Assembly: GCA_025330725.1 (NCBI GenBank)
Contig: JAIWND010000014.1
Span: 310,001 to 374,000 of the forward strand
Origin: Chlamydoabsidia padenii
Taxonomy: Eukaryota > Mucoromycota > Mucoromycetes > Mucorales > Cunninghamellaceae
Length of the DNA: 64,000 nt
Direction: 5' to 3'
Every line of letters begins with the position of its first letter. Within the stretch, counting starts at the first letter, position 1. The position numbers and the translations under genes are program-made. Below the pieces are notes generated by a model, which was given only the letters and a program-made list of their open reading frames with translations, was not told the DNA's origin and ran no database searches. Shown one piece after another: positions 50,678 through 61,495 of the stretch.

Positions 50678-50690
50678 TTCAAATCCCGCC
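50678..50690 (+). promoter_or_regulatory. TTCAAATCCCGCC element with no clear target gene
   Basis: Exact match 432 bp before DYN1 and about 200 bp from the end of a decayed gene. It may be a spare copy or belong to lost sequence. Confidence 0.4.
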
Positions 50691-50885
50691 CACTTAGACT
50701 TCCCAGAGGTTCCTCCCCAATGGCCCTATACTTTTCAACAACAAGATAGATCTATAGGATAAAGTAAAAAGGACAAAGACATCTTTATTGATAAGTATAC
50801 AATATTAACCAACTACATATAATTCAAACTAAACTACTACAAAAAAACTATGCCAAAAATGCATAAAAAACCTAAATGATAATAA

Positions 50886-52270
50886 TCATGTACGCCATGT
50901 TTGTATCGACATCATCAGCACGGCTCTTCGCAGTTTTTTCCAGACGATACCAATGAAAATGCCCTGACCTTGTGAAAGATCAGAGAAGCTTCGAAGCAAT
51001 AATCCGGAACCATTACTTGAGACAATGCATATGTCACCAGCCCATTCGATTTTGTTGCTTTCGCCAAATACCTCTTGAATCACAGTAATTCCAGTCGTCG
51101 AGCAGTGGTATCATTATCTTTTACACATTCCAGTTGTTGTATTTCTTGATGTTTTGCAGCCACTTCACCAAGTTGGGAATGATTCTACTGGAGGCCGGCA
51201 TAGAAGCAACAGGAGCACCTTTATCTTGAACAGTGAGAGGACAGCGCTAACAATACTGGACGAGATTTGTCGTTGATTTACATGAATGGCGAGTCGAGCC
51301 AAGGCACCAGTTCAAGGCACCTTCCAATAACTAAAATAAAAAGATGTAAAGTATCAGGACCAAATCGTCGTAATCGTACACAATAAGATCAACTTACATC
51401 CTTTTGCCAGTGAGAGTAACAAGCGACAACGAAGGGTACATTTTCCGGTTGGTAAATGACAGTGTTGTGATTCTTTTTCCTACGAGTTTGTCCACTGAGT
51501 TTATTTTTAGGTGGTGATGGGCACCCAGGTTTCTTCGGTTTTGTTGCATAGGTTCCATAAAACAGCAACAACGCTAAACCATCCATCGCACATTTCATTG
51601 TTAGAAAAGTTGACAGTTAAAATTTTACCGCTGAATCAAGATCGAATACGAGGATGTTGTGAAGATGCAAAAGAAAAGAAAATTTTATTTCGAGTTCGAA
51701 ATTTGAATTGTATTTCTCATAAAGCGGGATTTGAATCCAAGATTTTGCCCTACATACATCATTCACTATATTCCATTGTTATTAGCGCGGGAATAGTTAA
51801 TGCACAGATATATATATATATATATAAAGTTTCAAAGTACTAATCAGTAAAACCGTCAGTAAAGTCATTGATTTCAAATCCTTATGAATCAGTAGACAAG
51901 TCGGTGGCATTGTCCTCTTTTTGACTGGAGTTCCGATCACAGGTTCCGTAAGAGTTGCTTCTGTAAAAGTCATCATCCACCAAAGGTTTTCTTCCCCAAA
52001 CCATATAGCAGCAACTGTAAGATGAACGATCTAACATTTCCTTATCCAGATCTGCTTCGTCGTGAATCTCTGAAAAAAAGTCGACGACAGGCATCTAATC
52101 GATCGTTCCAATAGCGTTAGCACATTTTACAACAGCTATACCAAGAGAAGATTGAGGACAGTAGATTAGAGGGATCATTCCGGATGTGGACATCGACCAT
52201 TTTGATGAATGGAGATGCTTCCGGATCTGCCGTGGCCATGTGATATCAATGCCGTAGAGATCCATTAGTC
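50886..52270 (-). pseudogene. decayed gene remnant, possibly helical-repeat protein
   Basis: On the minus strand several coding-like segments lie in different frames with stops between them. About 52265-51882 includes DLDKEMLDRSS; 51640-51389 includes VVAVLWNLCNKTEETW across an intron-like GTAAAA...TTTAG; 51330-51100 includes ALARLAIHVNQRQISSS; 51083-50886 includes SGLLLRSFSDLSQGQG. Amphipathic Leu/Ala-rich stretches recall HEAT/ARM helices, but I cannot name a family. Splice-like sites (GTAAGT at about 51400) and a promoter element 126 bp before a candidate ATG at 51598 suggest a once-active gene. Only some of these frames can be real. Confidence 0.35.
51724..51735 (-). promoter_or_regulatory. 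TTCAAATCCCGC element before the decayed gene
   Basis: GCGGGATTTGAA, an exact match on the minus strand, 126 bp before the candidate ATG at 51598, the same spacing as at intact genes. Confidence 0.45.
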
Positions 52271-52456
52271 CCGATGCTGTAGTATTTTACTCACAGGTGC
52301 TGAATAGTTAGATTCTAAGCACTGCTTAACCAAAAAGTGCTTCGAAAAAGGAAAAAGCGGTGATTGAATTTTAATGTCCGAATGCATGAATTCTATGTTT
52401 GGGCTCACGTTGTTCAAGAGTCGATCCATTTCAATTTCATCGTTTGGAAAAAGATA

Positions 52457-52762
52457 CTAGTTGTTGTAGTTTTGATATCGTCTCCCACCAATGTAGATAT
52501 TGTTTGATGAGGTTGGGTGTGGCTTGGTGGTGGAATAATTAGTTTGATCTTTCTTTTTGGGGGTGTTACTGCCGCTGCTACTGGATTGCCCAAGCATTCG
52601 TCGAAATTGATGTTTCATACGCTGGACAACTCCACTAGTATCATCATCATTATTACTGACATTTTTATCTTTTACATCGATTGAGGGTATCGATTCTCCC
52701 GCTGATATGATATTGATAGGAGATGTCGGTTTTGGTGATGATGTAATGGCGTCTTCTGGCAT
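52457..52762 (-). CDS. small hypothetical Ser/Asn/Thr-rich protein, 101 residues
   Basis: A single open frame from ATG 52762 to TAG 52457. Composition is polar (Ser, Thr, Asn, Lys) with one basic amphipathic stretch VVQRMKHQFRRMLGQ near the middle and an aromatic basic tail YIGGRRYQNYNN. No domain is recognised and it may be largely disordered. It is divergent from the paladin gene across 447 bp. It may be a real small protein or a chance frame; the length and the clustered basic helix are the only support. Confidence 0.4.
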   Translation of the reverse strand: MPEDAITSSPKPTSPINIISAGESIPSIDVKDKNVSNNDDDTSGVVQRMKHQFRRMLGQSSSSGSNTPKKKDQTNYSTTKPHPTSSNNIYIGGRRYQNYNN

Positions 52763-53209
52763 TGATATCTTTTTGCCTCAAAATCAAAGTAATCGAAATC
52801 AAAACATCGTAAAAAAAAAGTTCTAGATTGTTGAATGAGTATAATGAAGGAAACAACAAAGAAGCAAACAGCCAAAATTATGATTGAACAAGTAAAATGA
52901 AAAACAGAATGTTAAAGAGCGATACATTAAAACTCCGCGATCATGCTACCACGAAACTACCCACGATTGCCATGAAGAGAGTATCATAGTTACTATTATA
53001 TAGTTTCAAATAATTTAATTGTGAGCATGTCCATTGTGCCTTTAGCCATAAGTAACGTTATTTTCAAAACTCGGTATCGATTTGTGCTTAGAAGATCAAG
53101 AAACATGAACGGTGGGCTTCGTGAAACTTTGGATTCAAATCCCGCAATTGCTGTAACTATTTTAGTCAACCTGAGATCGCTATTTCCTTCTTTTTCTTCT
53201 TCTTCAAAC
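52763..53209. other. intergenic region before the paladin gene
   Basis: AT-rich. Contains the exact paladin element and a one-mismatch TTAAAACTCCGC near 52926 that could serve the small minus-strand ORF. A TTCTTCTTCTTC leader precedes the paladin ATG. Confidence 0.45.
53134..53145 (+). promoter_or_regulatory. TTCAAATCCCGC element upstream of the paladin gene
   Basis: Exact match, 65 bp before ATG 53210, the closest to a start codon in this window. Confidence 0.6.
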
Positions 53210-55175
53210 ATGGAAAGAAAAGAATCACCCAAACCATTATCACCACATACCTCTCGTTTTGTACCACCAAAAGTGTAAGTCCGTAATATGAAGATCATAC
53301 TTTTACCACAACTAACATCTTTTTTGCTTTTTTAAAAAACTACTCTAGGGGAGATAAAACCCATGACAGAAAAGGGTCTTTGTCCAGTTATACGCAATAC
53401 GGTGACACAACTCCATCATTACCGTCCACAAAAGATAACATCGACACTGCTATAACCAGCGATTCTGCTACTACCACAACAAGGACACCAACACCGACAC
53501 ATACTAATGAACAGCAACGTCAACAACAAGATCCCAGGCGACTTTTAAAAGTAGTGGAAAATGTGGTTAGAAATCGAAGTGGAAGTGTCCTCGCAAGACA
53601 AACTATCCTCAAAGCTGACCACTTCCGACAAGGTAGTAAAAACATAATACTCTTTATCTTTATGCCAACTCACAATGTTTTATTATTTTTTTTATTTGAT
53701 AGCCACCAACACCAAACTGGAATTCTTTTTGTCAGGCGCCCCCAACTTTAGAACAGCAGAACTTAATGTAAGTTAACAAAAAGAGTAATGTGGGATGGAA
53801 ATGGATCATTGACTAACATCAAATTCTTTTGCTAGGTCTACGGTGTCGCTCAACCAACGGTAAGTCACTCAAACTTGATACATGATTCGCTTACACTTTT
53901 TATTATAGGTTATTGGGCTGTCAAGTATATTGGCCCTTCTCAACTGTCACCCGAAAAGCTTACAAACTCAAAAATGCACCTGGTAAAGAGAAAACAACAA
54001 CATAACAATATGATGCACTGTATAAACCCTTCTCTTTACATTTATTTAGGTTTTTGACGCGTGAAGAACCCATAGGTGAGATTATAGGATAATCTCTTGG
54101 GAATGATGACCTAACTTTGATTTTTGATTAGTATACTTGAATGGCTACCCCTATGTGCTTCGACAATACGCAGATCCGATGAGGAATATGCAATCTTTTG
54201 CTGGTATTAATGCCACCCGGTTGGAAATGGTGGAAGAACGACTCAAGGCGGATGTGATCAAGGAAACAAATGCATTAGGTGGACTACTGTTGGTGCATCA
54301 AGAAATCGATGATGGGACTGTCGTGCCTTGCTTTATAGCCGCGGATCAAGTCAAAACTCCTAAAGAAGGTATAGTATACTTGTACCCATTCTATGGTTTG
54401 ATAACTAACTCTCTCTCTCTCTCTCTCTCTTTTATTATTATGATTACCAGTATTTATATCTTTCCAAGACGAAGGTTATCGGCTCAACTACTTCCGGATT
54501 CCAATCTCACCTATGCAGGCGCCTGAAGACAACTATTTTGATGAATATGTCCGGGTCATCAAGAACTTGGATCCCTCTGATCCTTTGATCTTTAACTGTG
54601 GAATGGGTGGCGTAAGAAGTAAGCGATGATTTTTCCCTCTATTTATATTTATGAACATCATCTAATTCCATTGTTTTTATATGATTACAGCAACTGTAGG
54701 TACAATCCTGGCACAAATGATTAGGCGGACGCAGTTGCTGGAACGAGGCCAATTGGATCCTTTCCCTGTATCTGGCTATTTGTATGATCAAGACGATGCT
54801 ACTCAATCATTGGGTCCTGAATTCATCAAAGGTTTACAAGAGGCCGATATCCAGAATACTCAAAATAGTGTCTTGTTACGACTGATCTATATACTCGAAA
54901 AAGGTAATCATCAATACGTTACCATATGAATTACTAACAGCCTTATTTTTTATTTACTAGGTCTGGAATCCAAAGCAAACTCCAAATCTGTTATCGAATG
55001 GGCATTTGAAAAAAGTCAAATGATTGAAGACTTGAAGGAAGCTATTGTTGGAAACTATTACCCAGTGGTCTCATTAATATCTGTATTGGAACATGGATCT
55101 TATTGCAAACGCCTGTTGGACAAAATCATTGACCAATGTAGGTTAAAAAAAGGTACTTGATTGATATGGATTGCT

Positions 55176-55223
<48 letters not shown>

Positions 55224-58200
55224 CTGATGCTGTGGTTAATATACGCGATGATATTTTGTTAAATCGAATCAAACAAACAACGCAAGGCTCCAGCGATTAT
55301 AGACAAGAATCATCCTACCTTTCCAAGTCATTACTTGGTCTTCAGCGATATATGGCACTACTGTGTTTTGCTTCCTACATCAACGATTCACCAAATACGA
55401 AATTCGAAACAAGATTCTCCTCCTGGTTCAAGGCTCGCACAGAAATATGGCGAATGGTACAACAAATGCGTATGAAGGAACCTCAACTTTACTTTTTCCG
55501 CCCGGTGGACGATCTCAGTAGTATGGGAAGCATTGAACTTAAAAAACAAGGCTCTCTTGGACACCAACGACCTGCAGGAATGTTTGAAATGACTGGTGCA
55601 GGTGCTCAAGCTGGATCGATGGCACTTGAAGCCGAGGAATTCATCCTAAAGGTAAGGAAAAAAAAAGTATGGGGAATAACATAACTTGAATGGATACTTA
55701 CATATGTTGCTTTAATGCTTATTTAGTCACGAACTGGTGTAGTTCTTACTTCTCAAACAATATTGAAGATTGACTTTTGGCGACAAGACCTGATGAATAA
55801 GAATAACGAAACCGCTTCTCACCCTCGATCACCTGCGATTACATCACAAGAAGATCCTTTAGGCACTATAGACAACAAGAAAGAACGTAGCGACAATAGC
55901 ACTGGTGGTCAAATGCATCATACCTTTTACATCAACGGCGCGGCCAACTTTAGACGCATCCCTCACACTCACATCTACGGCGTGGCTCAGCCGACTATTG
56001 ATGGCTTGCGGTCTGTCATTCGACGTCTCTTCAATGACCAATCACCTCATAACGATAAAATACTTTGGATAAACTTGCGTGAAGAACCTATCATCTACAT
56101 AAACGGCATACCTTACGTCCTCCGTGATCGCTACTTTACTCTTCGCAACATTCGCGCTTACCATGGTATCACTGGATCAAGGTTGGAGCAACTGGAGGAA
56201 CGATTAAAGGAGGATGTAATAAGGGAAATCGACAACTCAAATGGCCGAATTCTGCTCCATGGTGAAGATCAAGATGGGAATGTGATCACTGCTTGGGAAG
56301 ATGTCAACGTGGAAGATGTAATGACGGTGCGTGAAGTAATGGAAACGGTGGCAAGCGAAATGAATCTCCAACAAAAGAATTCTTCGGATCAACAACAACA
56401 GCACGATGGCAATACATATACTTTGGATTATCAACGTGTGCCTGTGACAGCCGAAAAGACACCCGATTGTGTTGACTTTGATGAAATGCGTCTCCTTATT
56501 GGTAATTATTGTCGGTCAAACACCTCGGCGATCGTACTGTAAGTAGTTAAAGTACATACAAAATAATGAATAGTACTAATTAAATCTCTATATAGAAACT
56601 GTCAAGTAGGTGTTGGTCGATCTACAATGGGCACTGTGATGGCGACTCTCATTACAAGATGGATGTATCACTTTAGCAACAACAAACCAACTAATCCGAC
56701 AGATTCTTTGATGGTTCAGCCTCGACTCAATTATCAAATTATCAATAGTCTTCTACGTGTGATCAAGAATGGATTGGAAAACAAGAGCGTGGTGGATACG
56801 GTGATTGATCAATGTGGCGGCGTACTAAATCTTCGAGACATGATTGAATCTGCTCACATCAGGGCCGAAAACGAAACAGTGGATGACGACAAACGGCGAC
56901 GTATTCTCAAGACCGGTATGTTGGCTCTTCAACGGTACTTTATGCTTATCTGCTTCCAAGCTTATCTCGACAACACATCACCAGAGACTTTAAACGACAC
57001 CGAATCCTTTTTGGCCTGGAGCAAACGACATGCGGAAATATCGACCATTTTGCATGAACTCCGACGTGGGGAAGGCAACACTGACAACATGATGAATCAG
57101 CTGATACCTGTGGAAAAATCAATCGGTGATGGTGTGGCTCTTTCGACCGAAGTCATGGCAGTGGTGCGCAAACGATCTGGTCAAGTCCTCAGCCAAAACA
57201 GCATTCTCAAGCATGATGCTTTCCCTGGTTGCCAAAAAATGAATCTCCGGGAAAAGATCGACGAAGCTTACAACTACCGACGTGTACAAGTCAAAACGGT
57301 CAAACGGGCGGTGCGGCATAACGTATCGGAAGCTACGGAAGGTGGTTTGACGGCGGATTTGAAACGATCGGGTGATGATGTCCTAGTGCCTCCTTTTATC
57401 TGTGGCTGTGCGATGCCCTCTAAAGAAGCTATCAAGTCCGTGCTCATGGCTATGAATGCTGGCCCAGGTGGAAAACGTAAGGTGCTCTGGACTTGTTTGC
57501 GTGAAGAACCCGTCCTGTATGTGAACAGTCAACCCTATGTGCTTCGTCTGTTTGCTGATCCTTTGAAGAACTTGGAAACAACAGGGATTGCCAAGAGCCG
57601 GGTGGAAGGAATGGAAACCCGGATGAAAATGGATGCTTTAGAAGAACAACAAGAATATGGTGGGCGATTATTACTTCACGATGAAGAGGTGGATGACAAT
57701 GGTGGATTTAACCTCAAGGTAAAAAGAAAAAAAGATCATTAAGCAACTACCAACTCATCTTTCTCTTATTTAGGCAATTTGGGAAACTGCACCGAGTCAA
57801 AATATCGAAACACCAAGTGAAGTATTTCAATCTATTGTCGATGAAGGCTATCAAGTTGATTATCTCCGTATACCAATGTAAGTAGATCTTATAATATTGA
57901 TTAAAGGGTATGGGAACCAACCTGTTTTTTTTTTTATAGTACTGATGAGCAGGCGCCTATTCCGGATGTATTTGATTTATTGAAGCTACGAATCTTGGAA
58001 GCCAATGCTGGTAAAGACGTGCTCTTTAATTGTCAAATGGGGTAAGTGGGTTAAAAATGCATAAAAACCATGTCTTGGGTATTAAACACACTTATCACTG
58101 ATCATATAGACGAGGACGAACAACAACTGGGATGGTAGCAGCATGTTTGATATCAATGATATTGAACAACAATTGCACGGTAGACGAAAACAATCTTCTC

Positions 58201-58710
58201 ATGAACGACACAAAGGTAACAGCATCGGTCGAGACCGATATATTGTTTGAAACCGATCACGACGAAGGGTACGACGAAAGGGAACGGTACCTGAATGGGG
58301 AATACAAGATCATCTTACAATTGGTCAGCGTCCTCACGTACGGCAAACTGGCGAAACGATTAACAGACCAGGCGATCAACATGTGCGACCATATGCAAAA
58401 CTTACGACGGGCGATCTATGATTATAGACTACGTATGGAATCGATGGAAGACCGTCAATCAAGAAAATTCTTTACGACTCGGGAGGTGGGGCTCAATTAC
58501 CTGGTTCGATACTTTTACCTGATCGTGTTTGCCGATTATCTATTGGAAGAAGTAGCATCTCCTACTTGCTCTATGGAAACAAAGGACTCGGTGGAAGAAG
58601 ATATTGTTACGCCTCAAGACGCTCAGAAACTGACAACCTTCAAGACTTGGTTGGATGCTCGGCGGGAAATCACTAACATCATCAAATTACAATCCTTTGA
58701 TCTCTCTTGA
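53210..58710 (+). CDS. PALD1: paladin (PALD1)-like protein with three tandem phosphatase-like modules
   Basis: Sixteen exons: 53210-53274, 53349-53632, 53703-53767, 53836-53859, 53909-53982, 54050-54075, 54132-54368, 54451-54618, 54691-54903, 54961-55137, 55224-55651, 55727-56538, 56596-57718, 57774-57877, 57940-58041 and 58110-58710. They give 1500 residues. Three modules (about 93-560, 588-1040 and 1049-1500) each begin with a (K/R)xRxG-(S/T/Q)-VL...ILK block, then YGVAQPT or an equivalent, a REEP block with a PYVLR strand, and a CX5R loop: C308-GMGGV-R314, C860-QVGVG-R866 and C1298-QMGRG-R1304. This is the paladin family, related to PTP-like phytases; animal paladin has been linked to phosphoinositide dephosphorylation, while fungal roles are unknown. 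Loop 1 departs most from CxxGxGR. All three retain Cys and Arg, so activity is possible but unproven. Confidence 0.92.
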
Positions 58711-59015
58711 TTAGAATAGAATAGATTTAGAATAGTATTTATGTTATTGTTATTGTTGTTGTAATAAAAATAGACATGTGGTTTCATACCGTGAATAACT
58801 GTTGTACTGTACAGTCCCCTACCAAAATAAACAGAACACTCCGAAAAATGATTTCCATTTTGGACTTTATCTCTTTTGTTTTGCATTTTACTCAGTAAAT
58901 AGAAAGACAACCGTACCTCAAATTAAACACGAATAAAGATATACTTCTCCTCTTTTGAATGATGTAAAAAACGTTTCATTTTCTCGATTTTTTAAAAAAA
59001 AAGTCTTATATGACT
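58711..59015. other. paladin gene 3' region
   Basis: TTATTGTTATTG repeats and AATAAAAATAG near 58765, suitable for polyadenylation, then AT-rich sequence. No coding signal. Confidence 0.5.
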
Positions 59016-59243
59016 TCACCAGCGGGTGCTTCCTCCCCTTTTTGATCGAAGGGTATTAATGCGAGTCGGGACTGACTCTATTAACTTGTTAACTATTTCG
59101 ATAGGTATGTCCAGCCAAGCATCCTTTATGTTTTTTTTGTCAGCATTTCGACGGTGTCAGATGCCTTCTGGCGCTTCTGAACGGCTATCTTCATGATCTG
59201 CCAAAGATTTTCGATAGGATTCAGATCAGGCGGTCTACACAGG
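59016..59243 (-). mobile_element. 5'-truncated Tc1/mariner transposase relic
   Basis: On the minus strand about 70 codons read as the C-terminal end of a Tc1/mariner (IS630) transposase. They start with PPDLNPIENLWQIMK, the hallmark around the last catalytic acid, continue through a helical stretch to a TTTTTTTT run where the frame shifts, then DAWLDIPIEIVNKLI and a stop at 59016. The catalytic core upstream is absent and the left part is replaced by unrelated sequence, so the element is dead. No terminal inverted repeats were found. Confidence 0.85.
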
Positions 59244-60492
59244 AATTCGGGATTTCAACATGTTACAACCCCGAAAAGTTTATTTTCACTTGCTCACTTT
59301 CGAAAAGCGGTGTTTAAAAGCTGAATAAAAGAGAGAGGGACAAACGTTTTAGAGGCGTCGTGCCACTTTCTTTTTCCCTCCTTCTCTTTTTCCTCTTATT
59401 TACTCACCTTTAACTTGGCATCATGACTGTACTGTATCATTGTCGATGGATTGAAAAACTACTGATTACAAGCCACCTTTCGCCAACTACCACCACTTAC
59501 AACGAATACACAACTTTAGCACAAATATGAAACTCACGATGGTTGGGAACGGATAGGCGAAGATGAACAAAAGCGGTGACGAAACAACTGACCCTGTGGC
59601 AATGGGGTATGTTTGACGAATGGCGATGAATCTCTAACGGGGGGGGGAAGAGGATGGTAATGTGAAATTGTTTGCACCCTTCATCAAGACTTTGATACTA
59701 ATACTTATGCTTCTCTCTTCGTCTTTCTTCATGTTTAGGTAGAATTGATACATACTAACTCCTTGTGTATGGACTATGTACTGGTGGTGGACAAACTAGG
59801 GGAAAAGGTAAAGCAATCAAACAACAGGAAAAATAAAAGAGGAGATGCTGTAAGATGGGCCTTTCTCTTTTGAATTAACAACTCCATCAAGGCTCTGATA
59901 CTAAAATCTTTCTTCTCTCTCAATCTCTTTTTCTTTCTGTCTATGTGAATTCCCAAATACCAGCAAACGTAAGCAACAACTTGGGCGACTGATCATCTTT
60001 TTACCCGAATCGACGCCTATGGTCGGGCGCACGGTCAAACTGGATACAAATCATCAACTGTCTCATCACCAAAACTCTCACCCACTTTGCATGAACGTCT
60101 TAACAAAACCCCGCCTCGACAGATCTGGGAAAAGTAAAATGATCAGCTAAATATGTCTTTATCCAGTAGGATTAGATGATCAGACAATAGGAAAGAAACG
60201 AGCAGCTCACTCTTTAACATTGGGTTGGATTGGACGATGAACAAAAGTGGTGACGGTCTCTGACATTCCTTATCTCTCATCCCGATTCACTCACATAATT
60301 TAGGCTCTCTTTTTATCATCCCCCCTCCTTCTCACTATAGTATAGACATAGCTGTAGTTATAGTATAGAAATGACTCTGGATGTAATAAAAAAAAATCAT
60401 ATCAAGCACTTTGTGTACATACTGTAGGCCTTTGTAATAAGTGAAAAAGTATTAGGTAGTTGATTGTCTGATGGCCTAATACATATGATAGG

Positions 60493-60571
60493 AATGAATG
60501 GTACATATGACCTCAAACTTGATTCGATTGAAATGAATGGTACATATGACCTTAAACTTGATTCGATTGAA
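60493..60571 (+). repeat. tandem repeat, 2 x 39 bp
   Basis: AATGAATGGTACATATGACC followed by an AAACTTGATTCGATTG stretch occurs at 60493 and again at 60532 with one base difference. Confidence 0.85.
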
Positions 60572-60764
60572 ATGAGTGCCTGAAAGCTGAACTTTGTACT
60601 GAGAATACATCATAAAAGTACACACTCGGTTTATTGGCATCGGTTTGATAACGAGGTGAGACCTGATACTCTCCTTTTTTAGACACGGGAGGTAAGGAAA
60701 AAAAAAAGACCGCAAGCCTGTACAGCTCCATACAAGGTACTTGGTACAATGGCCATTATGTAAA

Positions 60765-60960
60765 GTTTGTTGGAAATAGGCTAAAGAATGCTCATGGTCC
60801 CTTTATTGATGAGCATCCATTGTCCATTGAGACGGTAGAGCTTTTACAAGAAATCATAGGGTACGCGGGGATTGAAACCTGCTCTTTGCGGAAACGGTCC
60901 ACAAGGAAAAACATGAAACAAGTGAAACCTTTCTCTTTCAGGGATGTCTCCAAAAGGTAT
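60765..60960 (+). other. coding-like relic of unknown family
   Basis: About 60 codons without a stop read as a soluble protein fragment (HYVKFVGNRLKNAHG, then HPLSIETVELLQEIIGY), then break into low complexity and the T run. There is no start codon context upstream. It is possibly a transposase or host gene fragment; not recognised. Confidence 0.3.
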
Positions 60961-61039
60961 TGGAAGGATCCACATCAAATCAATTCTGATAGTTCTTTTT
61001 CTTTTGACCCGGAACATGATTTGATCTCTATTGGGACCC

Positions 61040-61084
<45 letters not shown>

Positions 61085-61495
61085 CAAATCTTCAAAATCC
61101 GAAGGACCCGCATACAGATGGTTCTCTTTGGTGCGTGATCATCTGCCATTGCAGAAAGTTCCTGAGACCCCCTTTTAAATTACCATCCCAAGCAAATTGT
61201 GTCCCCATTCATAAATATCGCACGTACAAAAAAAAGCATGACATTACATATACAACATTAAAAAAAACAGTACGTGTAATAAAGTAGATAGTTTATTTGT
61301 TAAAAGAATGATAGATCTGATACTACAACGTGGAAGAGAGAGAGAGAGAGATAAAACACACACCCGTAAAGAGCAATAATAATAATATAGTATATACAAC
61401 ATGATAATGAATGAGAATGAAGGTGATAGATAAAATGATATTAAAGGATAGTGAAGGGGTATATAAAGTAAAGGTAAAGGAGAGAGAGGGGAAGA

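Larger units (their letters stand above)
50247..50885. other. DYN1 promoter and 5' flank
   Basis: Holds two exact promoter elements (50451 and 50678) in AT-rich sequence. The left 200 bp is A-rich on the plus strand, so the DYN1 leader is CT-rich. No coding signal. Confidence 0.5.
59244..61495. other. gene-poor region with decayed sequence
   Basis: Contains a promoter-like start (see findings) with CT-rich leader and ATG at 59423, diverged direct repeats such as GATGAACAAAAG(C/T)GGTGACG at about 59560 and 60230 and CATCAAG(A/G)CT(T/C)TGATACTAA at about 59683 and 59889, and a 43-nt T run at 61042-61084. The last 150 bp are the 3' region of PTC7 with GA repeats. No intact gene is recognised. 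Confidence 0.5.

Noticed and set aside
60820..61287. 155-codon frame crossing the 43-T run
   Set aside because: A Phe homopolymer in the middle and unrelated halves; only the first 60 codons look coding-like.
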